Source: Irineochytrium annulatum
Lineage: Eukaryota; Chytridiomycota; Chytridiomycetes; Chytridiales; Chytridiaceae
Direction: 5' to 3'
Length of the DNA stretch: 25,884 bases
Assembly: GCA_027600665.1 (NCBI GenBank)
Contig: JADGJL010000305.1
Span: forward strand, 1-25,884
Shown: piece after piece, positions 1 to 10,440 of the stretch
Position numbering within the stretch: the first letter of the stretch is position 1
Layout of the letters: each line of letters starts with the position of its first letter
Translations under genes and position numbers: made by a program
Notes under the pieces: generated by a model
What the model was told of the DNA's origin: nothing
What the model saw: the letters and a program-made list of their open reading frames with translations, nothing else
Database searches by the model: none

Positions 1-36
1 CGCCCGTCCCCCCCACCGCGTCGCGCTGAATCCATC

Positions 37-795
37 ATGACGCCTTCCGATCTCCTCGACGACGCTTTCGCCGACTTCGACTGCATCGAGCCTGTCACCG
101 ACGACGACGCCTCGCTCGACCTGCTCCTGGACGAGATCGACGACGCCACCCGCGAGGCTGCTGGACCACTCACGTCGACCTCCGCTGCCCCGCGCGGCAA
201 GCATGTGACGACGACCGCGAACCCGTCGAGGCCGACGATCCACACCTCGGCCACCCTCATCACCCTCCTGATCGTCTCCGTCTTGGCCATGTCGGCCTTC
301 TTTGGCGGCATGCCATCCTCGCATGAACAACCCCCTCCGCCGCCCTTGATCGCCTCCTTCCCGCACCACCCTCACAGGCACGTCCCGAGCCTCTGGGGCT
401 CCCCTGCCGTGTCGCATCCCGCCGGCGCCGCGTCCCACCCCCGCCCGCCGCCGCCGTCGACGTCAAAACCCACCGGCACGCTCACCACCATGTTCGGCAA
501 CGCGCTCGCCCGCGTCGCGGACGGGATCGGGTGTTTGGAGAAGGGCCTGGCGATGCTGGAGAACGATGGGCAGCGTCGAGCCATCGCGGCGGACGCGGCC
601 TGGCTGGCGCTCCCGCCCGCGCCGGAGGGTTACAAGGGCGTGATGGCCCTCGAGCCGGCCGGGATCAGGAGGTGGCATCTGAGGATCGAGAGGACGTTGA
701 TCGCGGCGCTGAAGGCGGCGGCGGGGAACGCGAGGAGGGTTGTTGGGTGGATGAAGGCGTGTGTGATGACGGCGAGGGCTATAGTTGTTGGTTGA
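37..795 (+). CDS. Hypothetical single-pass membrane protein
   Basis: I do not recognise this 252-residue protein. It has an acidic N-terminus (residues 5-40, rich in Asp and Leu), then a Thr/Ser/Pro stretch, one strong hydrophobic segment at about residues 69-90 (LITLLIVSVLAMSAFF) that should be a transmembrane helix, and a Pro/His-rich disordered region at about 95-150. The C-terminal half is helical and Ala/Arg-rich. The acidic part before the helix and basic part after it hint at a single-pass protein, but topology is not certain. The ATG at 37 is the first in frame, yet the frame stays open to the window edge, so more coding sequence may lie upstream. No intron is needed. An AATAAA lies about 190 nt after the stop. 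Function unknown. Confidence 0.6.
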   Translation: MTPSDLLDDAFADFDCIEPVTDDDASLDLLLDEIDDATREAAGPLTSTSAAPRGKHVTTTANPSRPTIHTSATLITLLIVSVLAMSAFFGGMPSSHEQPPPPPLIASFPHHPHRHVPSLWGSPAVSHPAGAASHPRPPPPSTSKPTGTLTTMFGNALARVADGIGCLEKGLAMLENDGQRRAIAADAAWLALPPAPEGYKGVMALEPAGIRRWHLRIERTLIAALKAAAGNARRVVGWMKACVMTARAIVVG

Positions 796-2001
796 ACTTT
801 TCTGAGGTCGTGGAGTCGTGGGAATGCCATGTGGGTTGTGCTGCAGGTGCGGAATGTGCGCCCTGACACATGTTGGGAATCCGAACAGCTCGTTTAGTGG
901 ACAGTTGGGCCAAGCCCGACGAGAGCGAGAGGTGGAGAGAGAGTAGCCAACGGCTGGTGGAACGTTCGACGCATTTTATAGTTGTAAATAAACGCAATCT
1001 GTCCTCTGTTAATCGCGAATTCAGACGTTACTATTCTAACTCTGACCCAATCTATGAAGGACATGGTCCTCTTGAACCAAGGCGTCCTTCGATGTGTTGT
1101 TCGTCAGCTGAACCCGGAGACGCCATCGGGAATCTCGGCCCGTTCGCCTGCATGCTGTCGTCCAAGTTGATGCTCGAGTTCGTCGCTCGCCGCTCGCTTT
1201 AAACAGAAGCGAAGGTCTGGATCCCGGCCGACTTAACGCGACCGACGTTCTCCGGCCGCGTTGGAGGGGTTTGCTTGCTTGGCGCTGGCCCACCTATCGG
1301 CAAGCCATTGCCTCACCATCAATGCCAGAGTGGAGTGGAGGCAAACACCCAACCATGAGTGACTTCGGATGGAGAGCGCGGCTTCCAACAACAGCTCCTG
1401 CACGTTGGACGGCAGCCAGGGCGAGTTGGGCGGTCTGAACCAGCCTTTAATTGGAACGCTCTCCTAGCTTGGAGCATCACGACATAAGCCTCAATGGATC
1501 GGTCCCGGACTTCTTAAAAAAAGTTCGCGGATGATATCTGACCTGCAGTTCTCTCGATTGAGTTGCAACGGATCTATGCCCGAGAGATTGGCCGAATTGC
1601 ACTTTGGGCAAACCTTTGGAACCTCGGAAACCCGTCCATTTCGTAGTCTGGCCGACTGGAAGGCGAATATCAGGCCGCCCAAAAATCGTTTGGTTCGGTT
1701 CTGCTTTGCATGTTTCTCAGTAGTGAATGCTGAATCCCGTAGTTGTAATCGAGCATCGCCTTCAAGGCTAGCGGCATGGCGCTGTCATCAGGAGTCTTTC
1801 TCGAGAGCTGAATGACAGCGCGATGGCAAGATTTGAGTAGCCCACCAGTGTAATTGGGCAGAAGCGTCTCAAGTGAAAATGTTGCCTGCCTGCATAGTTT
1901 TTCGTTGTAGACCAGTAGTCTATTCCAGTTGAACTGATGTGTGATGCTTGTGAGTGGATCAGGTCTGGGGAAACGCGTAGTGCTTGAAGGTCCGACGAAT
2001 T
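796..2001. other. Gene-poor intergenic stretch
   Basis: I see no convincing gene in these 1.2 kb. Open frames here are under 115 codons, lack recognisable motifs and do not join into a spliced model. The first part should hold the 3' UTR of the upstream gene, and the last 100-200 nt the promoter of the first Nudix gene. No tRNA-like B box, tandem repeat or transposon ends were seen. Confidence 0.5.
987..992 (+). promoter_or_regulatory. Possible polyadenylation signal AATAAA
   Basis: A canonical AATAAA hexamer lies 192 nt downstream of the stop codon at 795, in an AT-rich patch. It is a plausible 3' end signal for the upstream membrane-protein gene, but is supported by sequence only. Confidence 0.35.
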
Positions 2002-3220
2002 ATGCCGACCTCACGATCGCCTGGCCTGCTGGCCAACATCCTCCGCAACCTCCAGCGGCCCTCTCAGCGGATAGAGTCGACCGCGACAACGCCAAGGAGA
2101 GCATCAACTGCCGCCATCCTCCGTTTGAAGGACCTGCCGTCGGCCTCCACCCAGGACACGCCACTATCGGACTCGCAGCTGCAGGAGCTCGCCACGGCGA
2201 GTGCGTTGGCGAATTGACGGCATCTTAATTGTTTACCGTCGCGTTCCCTGTAGATCATCCGGTAGAGCTCTTACATGTGAGAAGGGCTTTAAGTCGCGGC
2301 GACATGTGGAGTGGCCAGGTGACGACTCCACGCGTCTGCTATGTTTATTGATCCCTACGAGAGATGGCGTTCCCGGGCGGGAAGGTCGACGAGGGCGAGA
2401 GTGATCTTGACGCCGCCATTCGCGAGACGCTCGAGGAAGTTGGGCTCGACCTCAAAGCTGGCGGTCGGTTCCGTCACCTTGGCTCCCTGAACGATCGCAA
2501 GGTCGCAGGCCCGACCGGCCGCTGGATCATGACGCTGTCGTGCCACGTCTTCCTCCAGCTGACGCCTGCGACCCCGCCGCTGAAGCTTGAAGTGCGCGAG
2601 GTCATCTCGTATCGCTGGACGGACCTCAGCTTCTTCAGACCCGACCGGCATTTCAAGCCGGAAGAGTGGCACGGCATACAATACCCTGTCGTCTTCCTGA
2701 CGTCGCCCACCCGGAAGAAGAGGAGTGCGGCGGAGGTGTGGCTGAGGACGCGGTCGCAGCCGATCGTCAATTTGCTGTTAGGGAAGACGGTGTACAAAGG
2801 GCTTGTGCTGTCGGGTGGCGAGGATAAGGAAGGGAGGGAGGTGAAGGGGGCCACGGCGCGGTCGGTTGGTCACGTATCCGTGCCGATGCTGTGGGGGTTG
2901 ACGCTGTGGATGACGGCGGATTTGATGGATCTGGCCTTACTAGATGAGGGCTCGACGCCGGGGAAAGGGCTAATGGAGGTAGGCTCGTTCCTCGGACGCT
3001 TCTTGCTGACCGGTAATAGGTCAATATGACGAGTTTCACTCACGTGGATGTTGGCGTGCTGTATCAGTTCTACATCAAACTCTATCAGTCGCGACGGGGT
3101 GGGTCTGGCGGAGACTTGCCAGTACACTTTGAAGCGAATAGGGCAACCGTGGCATCAGCTGCCTTGTTGCGAATGTTGTACTTAGTCGGTGGGGTTCGAC
3201 TTCTTCGAGCTCGGTTGTAG
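2002..3220 (+). CDS. Nudix hydrolase, tandem copy 1
   Basis: Predicted 359-residue Nudix hydrolase built from four exons: 2002-2200, 2254-2318, 2364-2978 and 3020-3220. The Nudix box GX5EX7REUXEEXGU lies at residues 94-116: it begins GKVDEGE and ends RETLEEVGL, so the metal-binding glutamates are present. A WSGQMAFPGGK lead-in is formed across the second intron. The layout resembles NUDT7/NUDT8/PCD1-type coenzyme A or (di)nucleoside pyrophosphatases, but substrate cannot be read from sequence. The last 25 residues are hydrophobic with a basic end (LLRMLYLVGGVRLLRARL), suggesting a membrane anchor or targeting tail. The ATG at 2002 is chosen because the copy downstream starts at the equivalent codon. 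Exons 1 and 2 have the same length in both copies, which supports the splice model strongly. Confidence 0.85.
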
Positions 3221-3357
3221 ATTTGTGCTTGCTGATAATGAAGTAAACACATTACAGTGTAGTATTATGTTTGAATGTTAGCACCTAGTTATATTCCTGG
3301 TATCTGCATGCAAAGAGTATGGTCAAATATTTAGCAATTCACCCTTCGGCAACTCAC

Positions 3358-4589
3358 ATGTCCAGCTCACGATCGCCAGGCCTGCTGGCCAACATTCTCC
3401 GCAACATCCAACGGCCGTCGCAGCGGGTGGCCTCGACGGCGACGACCCCGCGGAGGGCAGCGACGGCCGCCATTCTCCGTTTGAAGGACCTGCCCGCGAC
3501 GTTTAGCCCGGACATCGCGCTGTCGGACTCCCAGCTGGAGGAGCTGGCCAGAGAGAGTGAGCGCGCTTTAGAGCGAACTGGTTTGCTTACCGCCCATAGA
3601 TCATCCCGTGGAACTCTTACATGTTAGGAGGGCCCTGATGCCTGGCGATTTATGGAGTGGACATGTAAGCATTCTGCATGCATGCCGTATGTTTTGACTT
3701 CTACAAGATGGCCTTCCCGGGCGGGAAGGTTGAGAAAGGCGAGAGTGATCTTGAAGGCGCCATTCGCGAGACGCTGGAGGAAATAGGTCTGGACCTGACC
3801 GCCGGCGGTCGATACCGTCACCTCGGCTCCTTAAACGACCGTAAGGTCTCGGGTCCGACGGGCCGTTGGATCATGACGCTGTCATGCCATGTGTTTCTGC
3901 AGCTGACACCCGCGACGCCTTCGTTGACGCTGGATACGCGCGAGATTACGTCGTGTCGGTGGACGGACCTTAGCTTCTTCAGGCCCGACCGTGAGTTTGT
4001 ACGTGGGGAATGGCATGACATCCGGTATCCGGTCGTCTTCCTGACGGCGCCCACGCGGAAGAAGAGGAGCTCCCTCGAAGTGTGGCTAAGAACGAGGACG
4101 CAGCCCCTTTTCGACCTCGTGCTGGGCAAGACGGTTTACAAAGGGCTTATACTACCGGGTGTGGAGGAGGAGGGAAGGAAGGAGGCGGAAGAGGCCAAGG
4201 CACGATCCGTAGGGCATGCCGGGCTTTCTGTGGCACCCGTGCCAGTGCTGTGGGGCTTGACGCTGTGGATGACGGCAGATCTTATGGATTTGGCGTTGTA
4301 CGATGGAGGGTCCGCGCCGGGAAAAGGGTTAATGGAGGTAATGCCACGTTCTTGTCGCTCGTTGCTGACGCGTTAATGTAAATAGGTCAATCCAACGCAC
4401 TTCACGCACGTAGATGTCAACCTGCTATACCAGTTCTATTCCACACTCTTCCAGTCGCGACGTGGAGGGTTTGGCGGGGGGTTGTCGGTCCACTTCAACG
4501 CAAATATGGCAACTGTGGCGTCATCTGTCGTGATGCGGGTGTTATTTTTGATTTGGGGCATTCGCAGGCTGTTTCGGGCACGGTTATAG
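3358..4589 (+). CDS. Nudix hydrolase, tandem copy 2
   Basis: Predicted 365-residue paralogue of the gene just upstream, in the same orientation, with only 137 nt between them. Exons are 3358-3556, 3600-3664, 3708-4337 and 4386-4589; the introns sit at identical positions and phases to copy 1. The Nudix box is again at residues 94-116 (GKVEKGE ... RETLEEIGL), so the catalytic glutamates are intact. Differences cluster in the region before the last intron (about residues 240-275), where copy 2 has extra residues, and in the C-terminal hydrophobic tail, which is kept (VLFLIWGIRRLFRARL). Both copies look functional. Likely reaction: hydrolysis of a nucleoside diphosphate linked to another moiety, possibly coenzyme A or a dinucleotide; this is inference from the family. 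Confidence 0.85.
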
Positions 4590-4745
4590 AAAGTCATGAT
4601 GATAGACGAACGAAGTTGTTATGCCTAATTCCTCGTTCAAGGGTCTATATTCCAAGGTCAAAACATTTCGATTCCGCGCCCCTCATCGAAGTAATCCGCG
4701 ACTATCCTGAACAGATCAAATCGCACTACCGCGGCGAACACTGCC

Positions 4746-7700
4746 ATGCCCGCAAGCGACGGCAACCAAAAAGCCCCGTCCGCGGGCCCACGGCCGAAGA
4801 GCTTCCACTTTGGATCGTTCTCGCTTGCCGCGCTCAACTCCGCCACAACTCCGAACGGTCCCGCGACGGCGCTCCCGGCCCGGGCGGATCAAAATTCCGC
4901 GACGACGTTAAGTCACTCTACGGAGGACGTTTTGGATCAGCCGGACGACGGTCGGCGGGGAAACCGCGGTCTGGCCAGCTGGTTCCGCAGGAATTCCGTG
5001 GACAGCCCTGCTTCGATGCCGTCGTCTCCGGTGGCTGATGCGGACGTCGCGACTGCGGATCTTCCGCCGTCGGGGCAGGGGAAGGAGAAGAGCGCGTTTG
5101 CGAATTGGCCGTCCTGGACGGCCGGTGCGGGTTACGATGCAACGAGACGGGAAGGCAGCTCTGGATCGTTGTTTGGGAAGTCGCTGTGGATGAGTAAGGG
5201 TGCAGGAGGAACGAGTGCCGTTGGGACTGGCATGGATAGTAGCAGTCTTAGTGATGGCGGTGGTGACGGTGGGGTCGCTACACCTGCAATATCTCGGCCT
5301 GCGGCGGGCATGTCGGTGGTCCAATCTGCTCTAGAAGAAACGAATGATGGCGCGGAGAAGGCAGCCATGAGAGGGTTGATTGATGATTATTCGGAAGACG
5401 ACGTTGCGACTTTCACAAATCCCATGCTGCAGTTAATTGCCGCGGAGATGGTCGGTTGGACGTTTCGGACTGCCGGGGTACTTATAACATTGCTGAAAAC
5501 TGTAGAAAATGGGGTTCGAAGGCGAGAACGCGAGGACTGATTTAATCCCGGAAGACGCTTTAATAAGTAAGCTGCTCCCAACTTGCGGTATCAAATCGTT
5601 TATGCGTACATAGATGACAACTCGTCGATACATGGTCTGCTTCTGTACAATCAGAACAGAGGCGAGGCCGACCCAATTGGTGACTACGGTCTTCAGCCGG
5701 GCGACGTCGACGAGTGGAGCCTCTCAGATGAGGACCGCGGTGACACTCCGAGCGAAAGCTTGCCGCTGGAGAAGAAGCTAACCAAGAGATCACATGGCAA
5801 GGTAGCCGCTCTCACCGTTGAGGAGAAAATCCGCATTGCGTTTGAGCTACCGCAGGTAGAAGGATACCGCGGAGGTTTGTTTTAGCCTGACGCCTTTTTT
5901 TCGCGGGCTTATCATGGCTATGTAGAATTTGCGTGCTGGCTGATTCGTTCGGTATTGTTGAAAGGATATATCTACCTCACGGAAAACCATCTCTGCTTCT
6001 TTGCGAGCCTGCCGTCGTCGGAGCAGGGGATTGTCGTCAAGTCGGGCTTCTTGGCGAAGCGACCGAGGGCAGGGACCATATTGCAGTACGTGACGTACTG
6101 GTTCTCGCTGAAGAACGATATTTTATATTTTTATGAAAATTCGAAGGTATGGGAGTAAGCCATGGAAAGCTTTCTTAACGCGCTGCATAGGATCTCTATT
6201 TTCCTGTTGGTGGGATTAATTTGAAGTATGTTACATCTGTGGAGCGGTCCAAAACGAAGGAAAATGGGTTTAAAATTGTAACCCCGCGGAAGAAGTACCA
6301 TCTTATTGCTGATACTGAGATTTTGTTGCAAGAATGGTTGGTTCGCGTTCTTTAAAGGTGCTGACTATATTATAACGGCGCCACTTTTAGGATAACTGCT
6401 CTTAAAGCATCGATATTCAGAGCTCGCAACGAGGGAAGCGACGTTCGGATAGTCCTCCCGTTAGCTAACATCACCGAAAGCGAGCACAACAAAACGTCCT
6501 CTTTTACTGATACCATCCGGATACGTGTGGTCGACGATGAACTTCAAGTCACGGAGGAATACTTTTTTACGTATTTCAACGACGCCGCGAAAGCTCATAG
6601 CGTTTTACGGGACGTGTGGACGCACCACCAGGGGAAATCGACCGGCGCTGGCGCCAGTGAAGCTCCCGTTGCATCCGTATCCTTCGCACGACCGGTCGAT
6701 GCCGAAAGGGGAGGGTCGTCGACCCTTCGAAAGCGCCGAAGTATGTACGATACGACGACAGGTTCCTCGTTGCCCTTGAATCCCGCCGATGCCGCGCGGA
6801 AACGCCTCTCGTTCTCAGAGGATTTGACGACCATAAACGTTTCGCCAGGTGGAGGTGCCGGGATAGCGCCAACCAGCACACCTCCGCCGACCTCGCGCAC
6901 TTCCGCCACACAGTTCTCAGCTTCGGGGTCATCGTCTTCACCAAAGAAGGGGCTTGCAGGGACGTCGGGGTCGAGGGCTGGTGCGTCAGCGCAGGGATCG
7001 CCATACGCAGGCCTGCCACCTCTTGCGATGTCTTCACCCGGCACCATCGCGCCCATGTCCACGTCAGTTGTGACGACGCCACTGGGGATCTTGACAACGG
7101 CGTCGCTAGGTAACGTTTCCCCGCAACAACCGCCGTCACCAGGCGTGGAGCGGGCAAGTCCTACGAGGTCGTCCAGAGGTTCGCCGCAAAGGCAGGTGCA
7201 ACACCGGAGAAGCGAGAGCGATTACAGCTTTCAGTTTCTCAAGGGCCGTGGCGCGGCAACAGACGCGGTTGTGGCTGCGGAAGGGCAAACGGGGTCGCAG
7301 GTCAACGCGCAAGACGTGGCGGAGGCCGCGGGTACAGCCGTCGGACAAGCGGGAGGCGTGGAGGGGTCTTTCGTTGGTAACGTAGCCGTCGCGACGCCGG
7401 CTGCAGCACCTGCGCTTGTGGCACCGGTGCCTACTCATGCTCGGGGATGGAACTGGAGAGGTCATCGGAAGTCGTTATCGGATGTTGGGTCAATGGACCT
7501 GGCTGCGTCCGCGCAGAGGAGTGAGCTTTTCCGGGCCATTTTTGCCATGCCGGATACTGAGAATCTCGTTACTTGTGAGTACATAAGCAACCGTGACAAA
7601 TTTTAAGTGCGCATGCTGTTTGTTGTTTAGCTTTTACATGCTACCTGATTCGTTCTTCCATCCCTCGTCTGGGGAAAATTTACATATCGGAGAACTACAT

Positions 7701-10063
7701 CTGCTTCCAAAGCAAGGTTGTCGGTATAAGGACGAAAGTCATTATTCCAATCGCTGAGCTTGCGCTTGTTCAACGCGATCGTCAGAAGGAGGTTTTCTAC
7801 CACGGCATGTTTTTATGGACCAGTGATCAATGCGAGGTACCTTGACTTTTCAAACGTAACAAAAAGGTAATGGCGCCAGATCTTCTTTGAGTTCTACTCC
7901 GCCGAGCATCGGAATCGATGTTGTGATTTGATTGCAACTCGGATGGAGGATCTTAAAGGAGGCCGCGCTTCTACAAACGTGGCTTCAGACCTAGGCAGCA
8001 GCCCGGAGAAGCGTACGGGCGCGGATCTGATGAAGCGACATGTTGCTGTTTTAGACGATGTCCATCGATCCGATCACCATTTCAAACCGACCTTGACGGA
8101 CCGCGACGTCGATGTCCTCGCCGTCCCGGTCGCCTCCGACATCGACCCGGTCCATTGCCCGCCAGCGCCGATGCACATTACGTGCCTGACTATCGGCACG
8201 CGCGGGGACGTGCAACCCTACATTGCGCTGTGCAAGAGGCTTCAGGCCGATGGGCATATCTGTCGAATTGCGACGCACTTGGAGTACCAATCCTGGATTG
8301 AGTCGCACGGGATTGAGTTCCGGGAGGTTAAGGGTGACCCGGCCGAATTGATGCAGTGCTGCGTCGAGAACGGGATGTTTACTGTTAACTTCATCGTCGA
8401 CGCTATCGGTTGGTTTTATTTTTGCGGTTTTATGTTGTACCTGAGAGGCTGAGACGAGCAACGTAGGGAAGTTCCGGGGCTGGATTGATGAGCTGATAAC
8501 GTCGGCGTGGGAAGCATGTCAAGGGTCTGACCTTCTGATCGAGAGCCCTTCGGCAATGGCCGGAATTCACATCGCAGAGGCGCTAGGTAACGAAAATGGT
8601 TAAATAAGGTGCTTATTTTAGGTCAACAGATATTCCTTACTTCGGCGCATTCTCGATGCCATGGTGAGTTCCGCTTTTCAAGTTTCATCTAACGAAGGCT
8701 ATGCAGGACGAGAACGCGAGCCTTCCCACATCCGTTCGCCGTCACCGAGCGACATCTAGGGGGCTCATATAACTACATGAGCTACGTGTTGTTTGAACAA
8801 ATTCTTTGGAAGGTTTGACATACAGCTGGGATTTGTAGCTAATTGTTGTTTAGGGTACAAGTACGCAGATTAACAGATGGCGGAAAAGATACCTCAACCG
8901 CCCGCCGACCGCCCTCGGAAACATTGGGGAACATCGAATACCGTACTTGTACTTCTTCAGCCCGAGTTTAGTCCCGCCGCCGTCCGACTGGCACGATTGG
9001 ATTCACATGACGGGTTACTGGTTTCTCGACGCTGCTGAAGTTGGCTGGGAACCCCCCGAGCGCCTCGCTCGCTTCCTCCGCGAGAGCGAGCCTAACTCGG
9101 TCGTCTATATTGGCTTCGGCTCCGTCATTGTTCCGGATCCAGACGCGATGACCCGGACCGTGGTCGAGGCAGTCCGTAGGGCAGGTGTGCGAGCAATCGT
9201 CGCGAAGGGTTGGTCGGCGAGGGGAAAGGAGAAGGAAAACGCTGGTGGCGAACGTTCTGGGGCGGATCCGCTTATGATCGACAGCCCCGATTTCATCTAC
9301 TTTGCGGAAGGGGCTATTCCGCATGATTGGCTGTTCCCGCAGCTGGCCGGCGTTGTTCATCATGGTGGTTGCGGAACGACTGGGGCAGGGTTGAGGGCTG
9401 GAATGCCGACTGCCATTAGGCCATGTAAGCTACGCTCCGTTTTGCATCACGGTTAATACGTTCCTCTTTCTTTTGGCAGATTTTGGCGATCAATTCTTTT
9501 GGGCAGAGAGGGTTGAGGCAATGGGCGTTGGGTGTGCGGTACGGAAATTGACGGCTGAGAAGTTATCGGCTGCGCTTGTCGCTCTGACTACGGATGAGGT
9601 ATGAAGGCACTCAAGAAATGATGGAGCAGGATCTCAAGGACGTTATAGAAGATGAGAGAGCGGGCGAGGCTCCTAGGGGCTCGCATTAGAGCCGAGGACG
9701 GTTGCGGAAATGCTGTTGCCGCCATTTACAGAGATCTCGAATTCTCAAGGTACGCCGGGCGTCAGTATATTTTCTAATGACAGTAGAACACGGATACGGA
9801 AATTGGCTCAGTACGCGAATTCTCTAAGCTCGAAAATTGCGGCCTCCCCGGTACCAGCGCCTTCATTTCCAATAGCTGTCGCCGTCGAAGGGAGTAGCGG
9901 AGAACCACCCGCAAGCCCATCGTCTGCATCTTCTCTGCCGCCATCGTTGAGGTTGATGTCCGCTTCCTTCAGCCTTCCTACGTTTAGAGGACTAGGACGC
10001 ACGAAGACCGACGCAGCACCCGCTGCACCACCTCTCAATGCGGTTGGCGGTTGTGATGGATAG
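4746..10063 (+). CDS. ATG26: Sterol 3-beta-glucosyltransferase (ATG26/UGT51 type)
   Basis: About 1563 residues. Transfers glucose from UDP-glucose to membrane sterol; fungal homologues also act in pexophagy. Exons: 4746-5477, 5506-5566, 5614-5874, 5926-6146, 6191-6336, 6391-7574, 7631-7836, 7880-8408, 8446-8586, 8630-8663, 8707-8812, 8854-9424, 9480-9598, 9649-9749, 9784-10063. Order: disordered N-terminus; first GRAM half at about 335-385 ([20 protein letters not shown]); PH domain at about 395-480; second GRAM half at about 480-555; disordered Ser/Ala/Pro linker at about 565-845; second GRAM at about 850-960 ([20 protein letters not shown]); glycosyltransferase from about 1035 ([11 protein letters not shown]), with nucleotide-sugar motif [17 protein letters not shown] near 1370-1387. 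Exon phases all agree. The first junction (28-nt intron 5478-5505) is uncertain, though a frame change there is required. Introns of 34 and 37 nt are unusually short. No key catalytic motif is missing. Confidence 0.93.
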
Positions 10064-10440
10064 TAGAGATGATGTCCCTGAGTATACTTTCAGTTGCTGG
10101 GTATTCGTGTGTTGGGCGAATGCTTCTGTAGCTACTATCGTAAATTACCTGCAAGTTGTATACCCGATCAAGTTTCTTTGGTGTTTGTGAGGTAATTTTT
10201 ACTTCGAAAACACCGACCGCGACCTTTCTATTGCGACGTAACTTTATTACAAAATGCAAATTGTGTGCTATAGATTGAAATGGAGCATGAACCCAATAAC
10301 AGACTACATTGAAAATTCTTAAATGGAAAGGGCAACAGAAACGATCCTGGAACGTGCGCTGTCGCCGCTGCGTTACGAGTCGCCTTTCCCAAAGAAGAAT
10401 TCCTGAAAGAGAGCATTTTTTAGGCCAAATACAATGAAGG
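10064..10440. other. Convergent intergenic region
   Basis: About 380 nt separate the ends of the glucosyltransferase and the metacaspase-like gene, which point toward each other. The stretch is AT-rich and holds no credible gene. It should carry both 3' UTRs. No canonical AATAAA was found at the expected distance for either gene. Confidence 0.5.

Larger units (their letters stand above)
2002..4589 (+). repeat. Direct gene duplication of two Nudix units
   Basis: The two transcription units are diverged direct repeats about 1.36 kb apart, start to start. Similarity covers all four exons, with the same intron positions and phases, and traces of similarity in the first intron. Exon sequence is highly similar at protein level while intron sequence is mostly lost, as expected for a local duplication kept under selection. 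Confidence 0.8.

Noticed and set aside
260..1293. Several minus-strand frames antisense to or just beyond the first gene
   Set aside because: They are shadows of a GC-rich coding strand or low-complexity Arg/Pro translations with no motif.
1491..1815. Overlapping frames on both strands, one with a CPKC motif
   Set aside because: A single CPKC in a 63-residue frame without a second Cys pair is weak, and no start or splice context supports it.
9750..9778. Ending the glucosyltransferase at the stop near 9778 without the last intron
   Set aside because: Splicing 9750-9783 gives RDLEFS followed by [14 protein letters not shown], which fits the family's helical C-terminus; the unspliced end does not.
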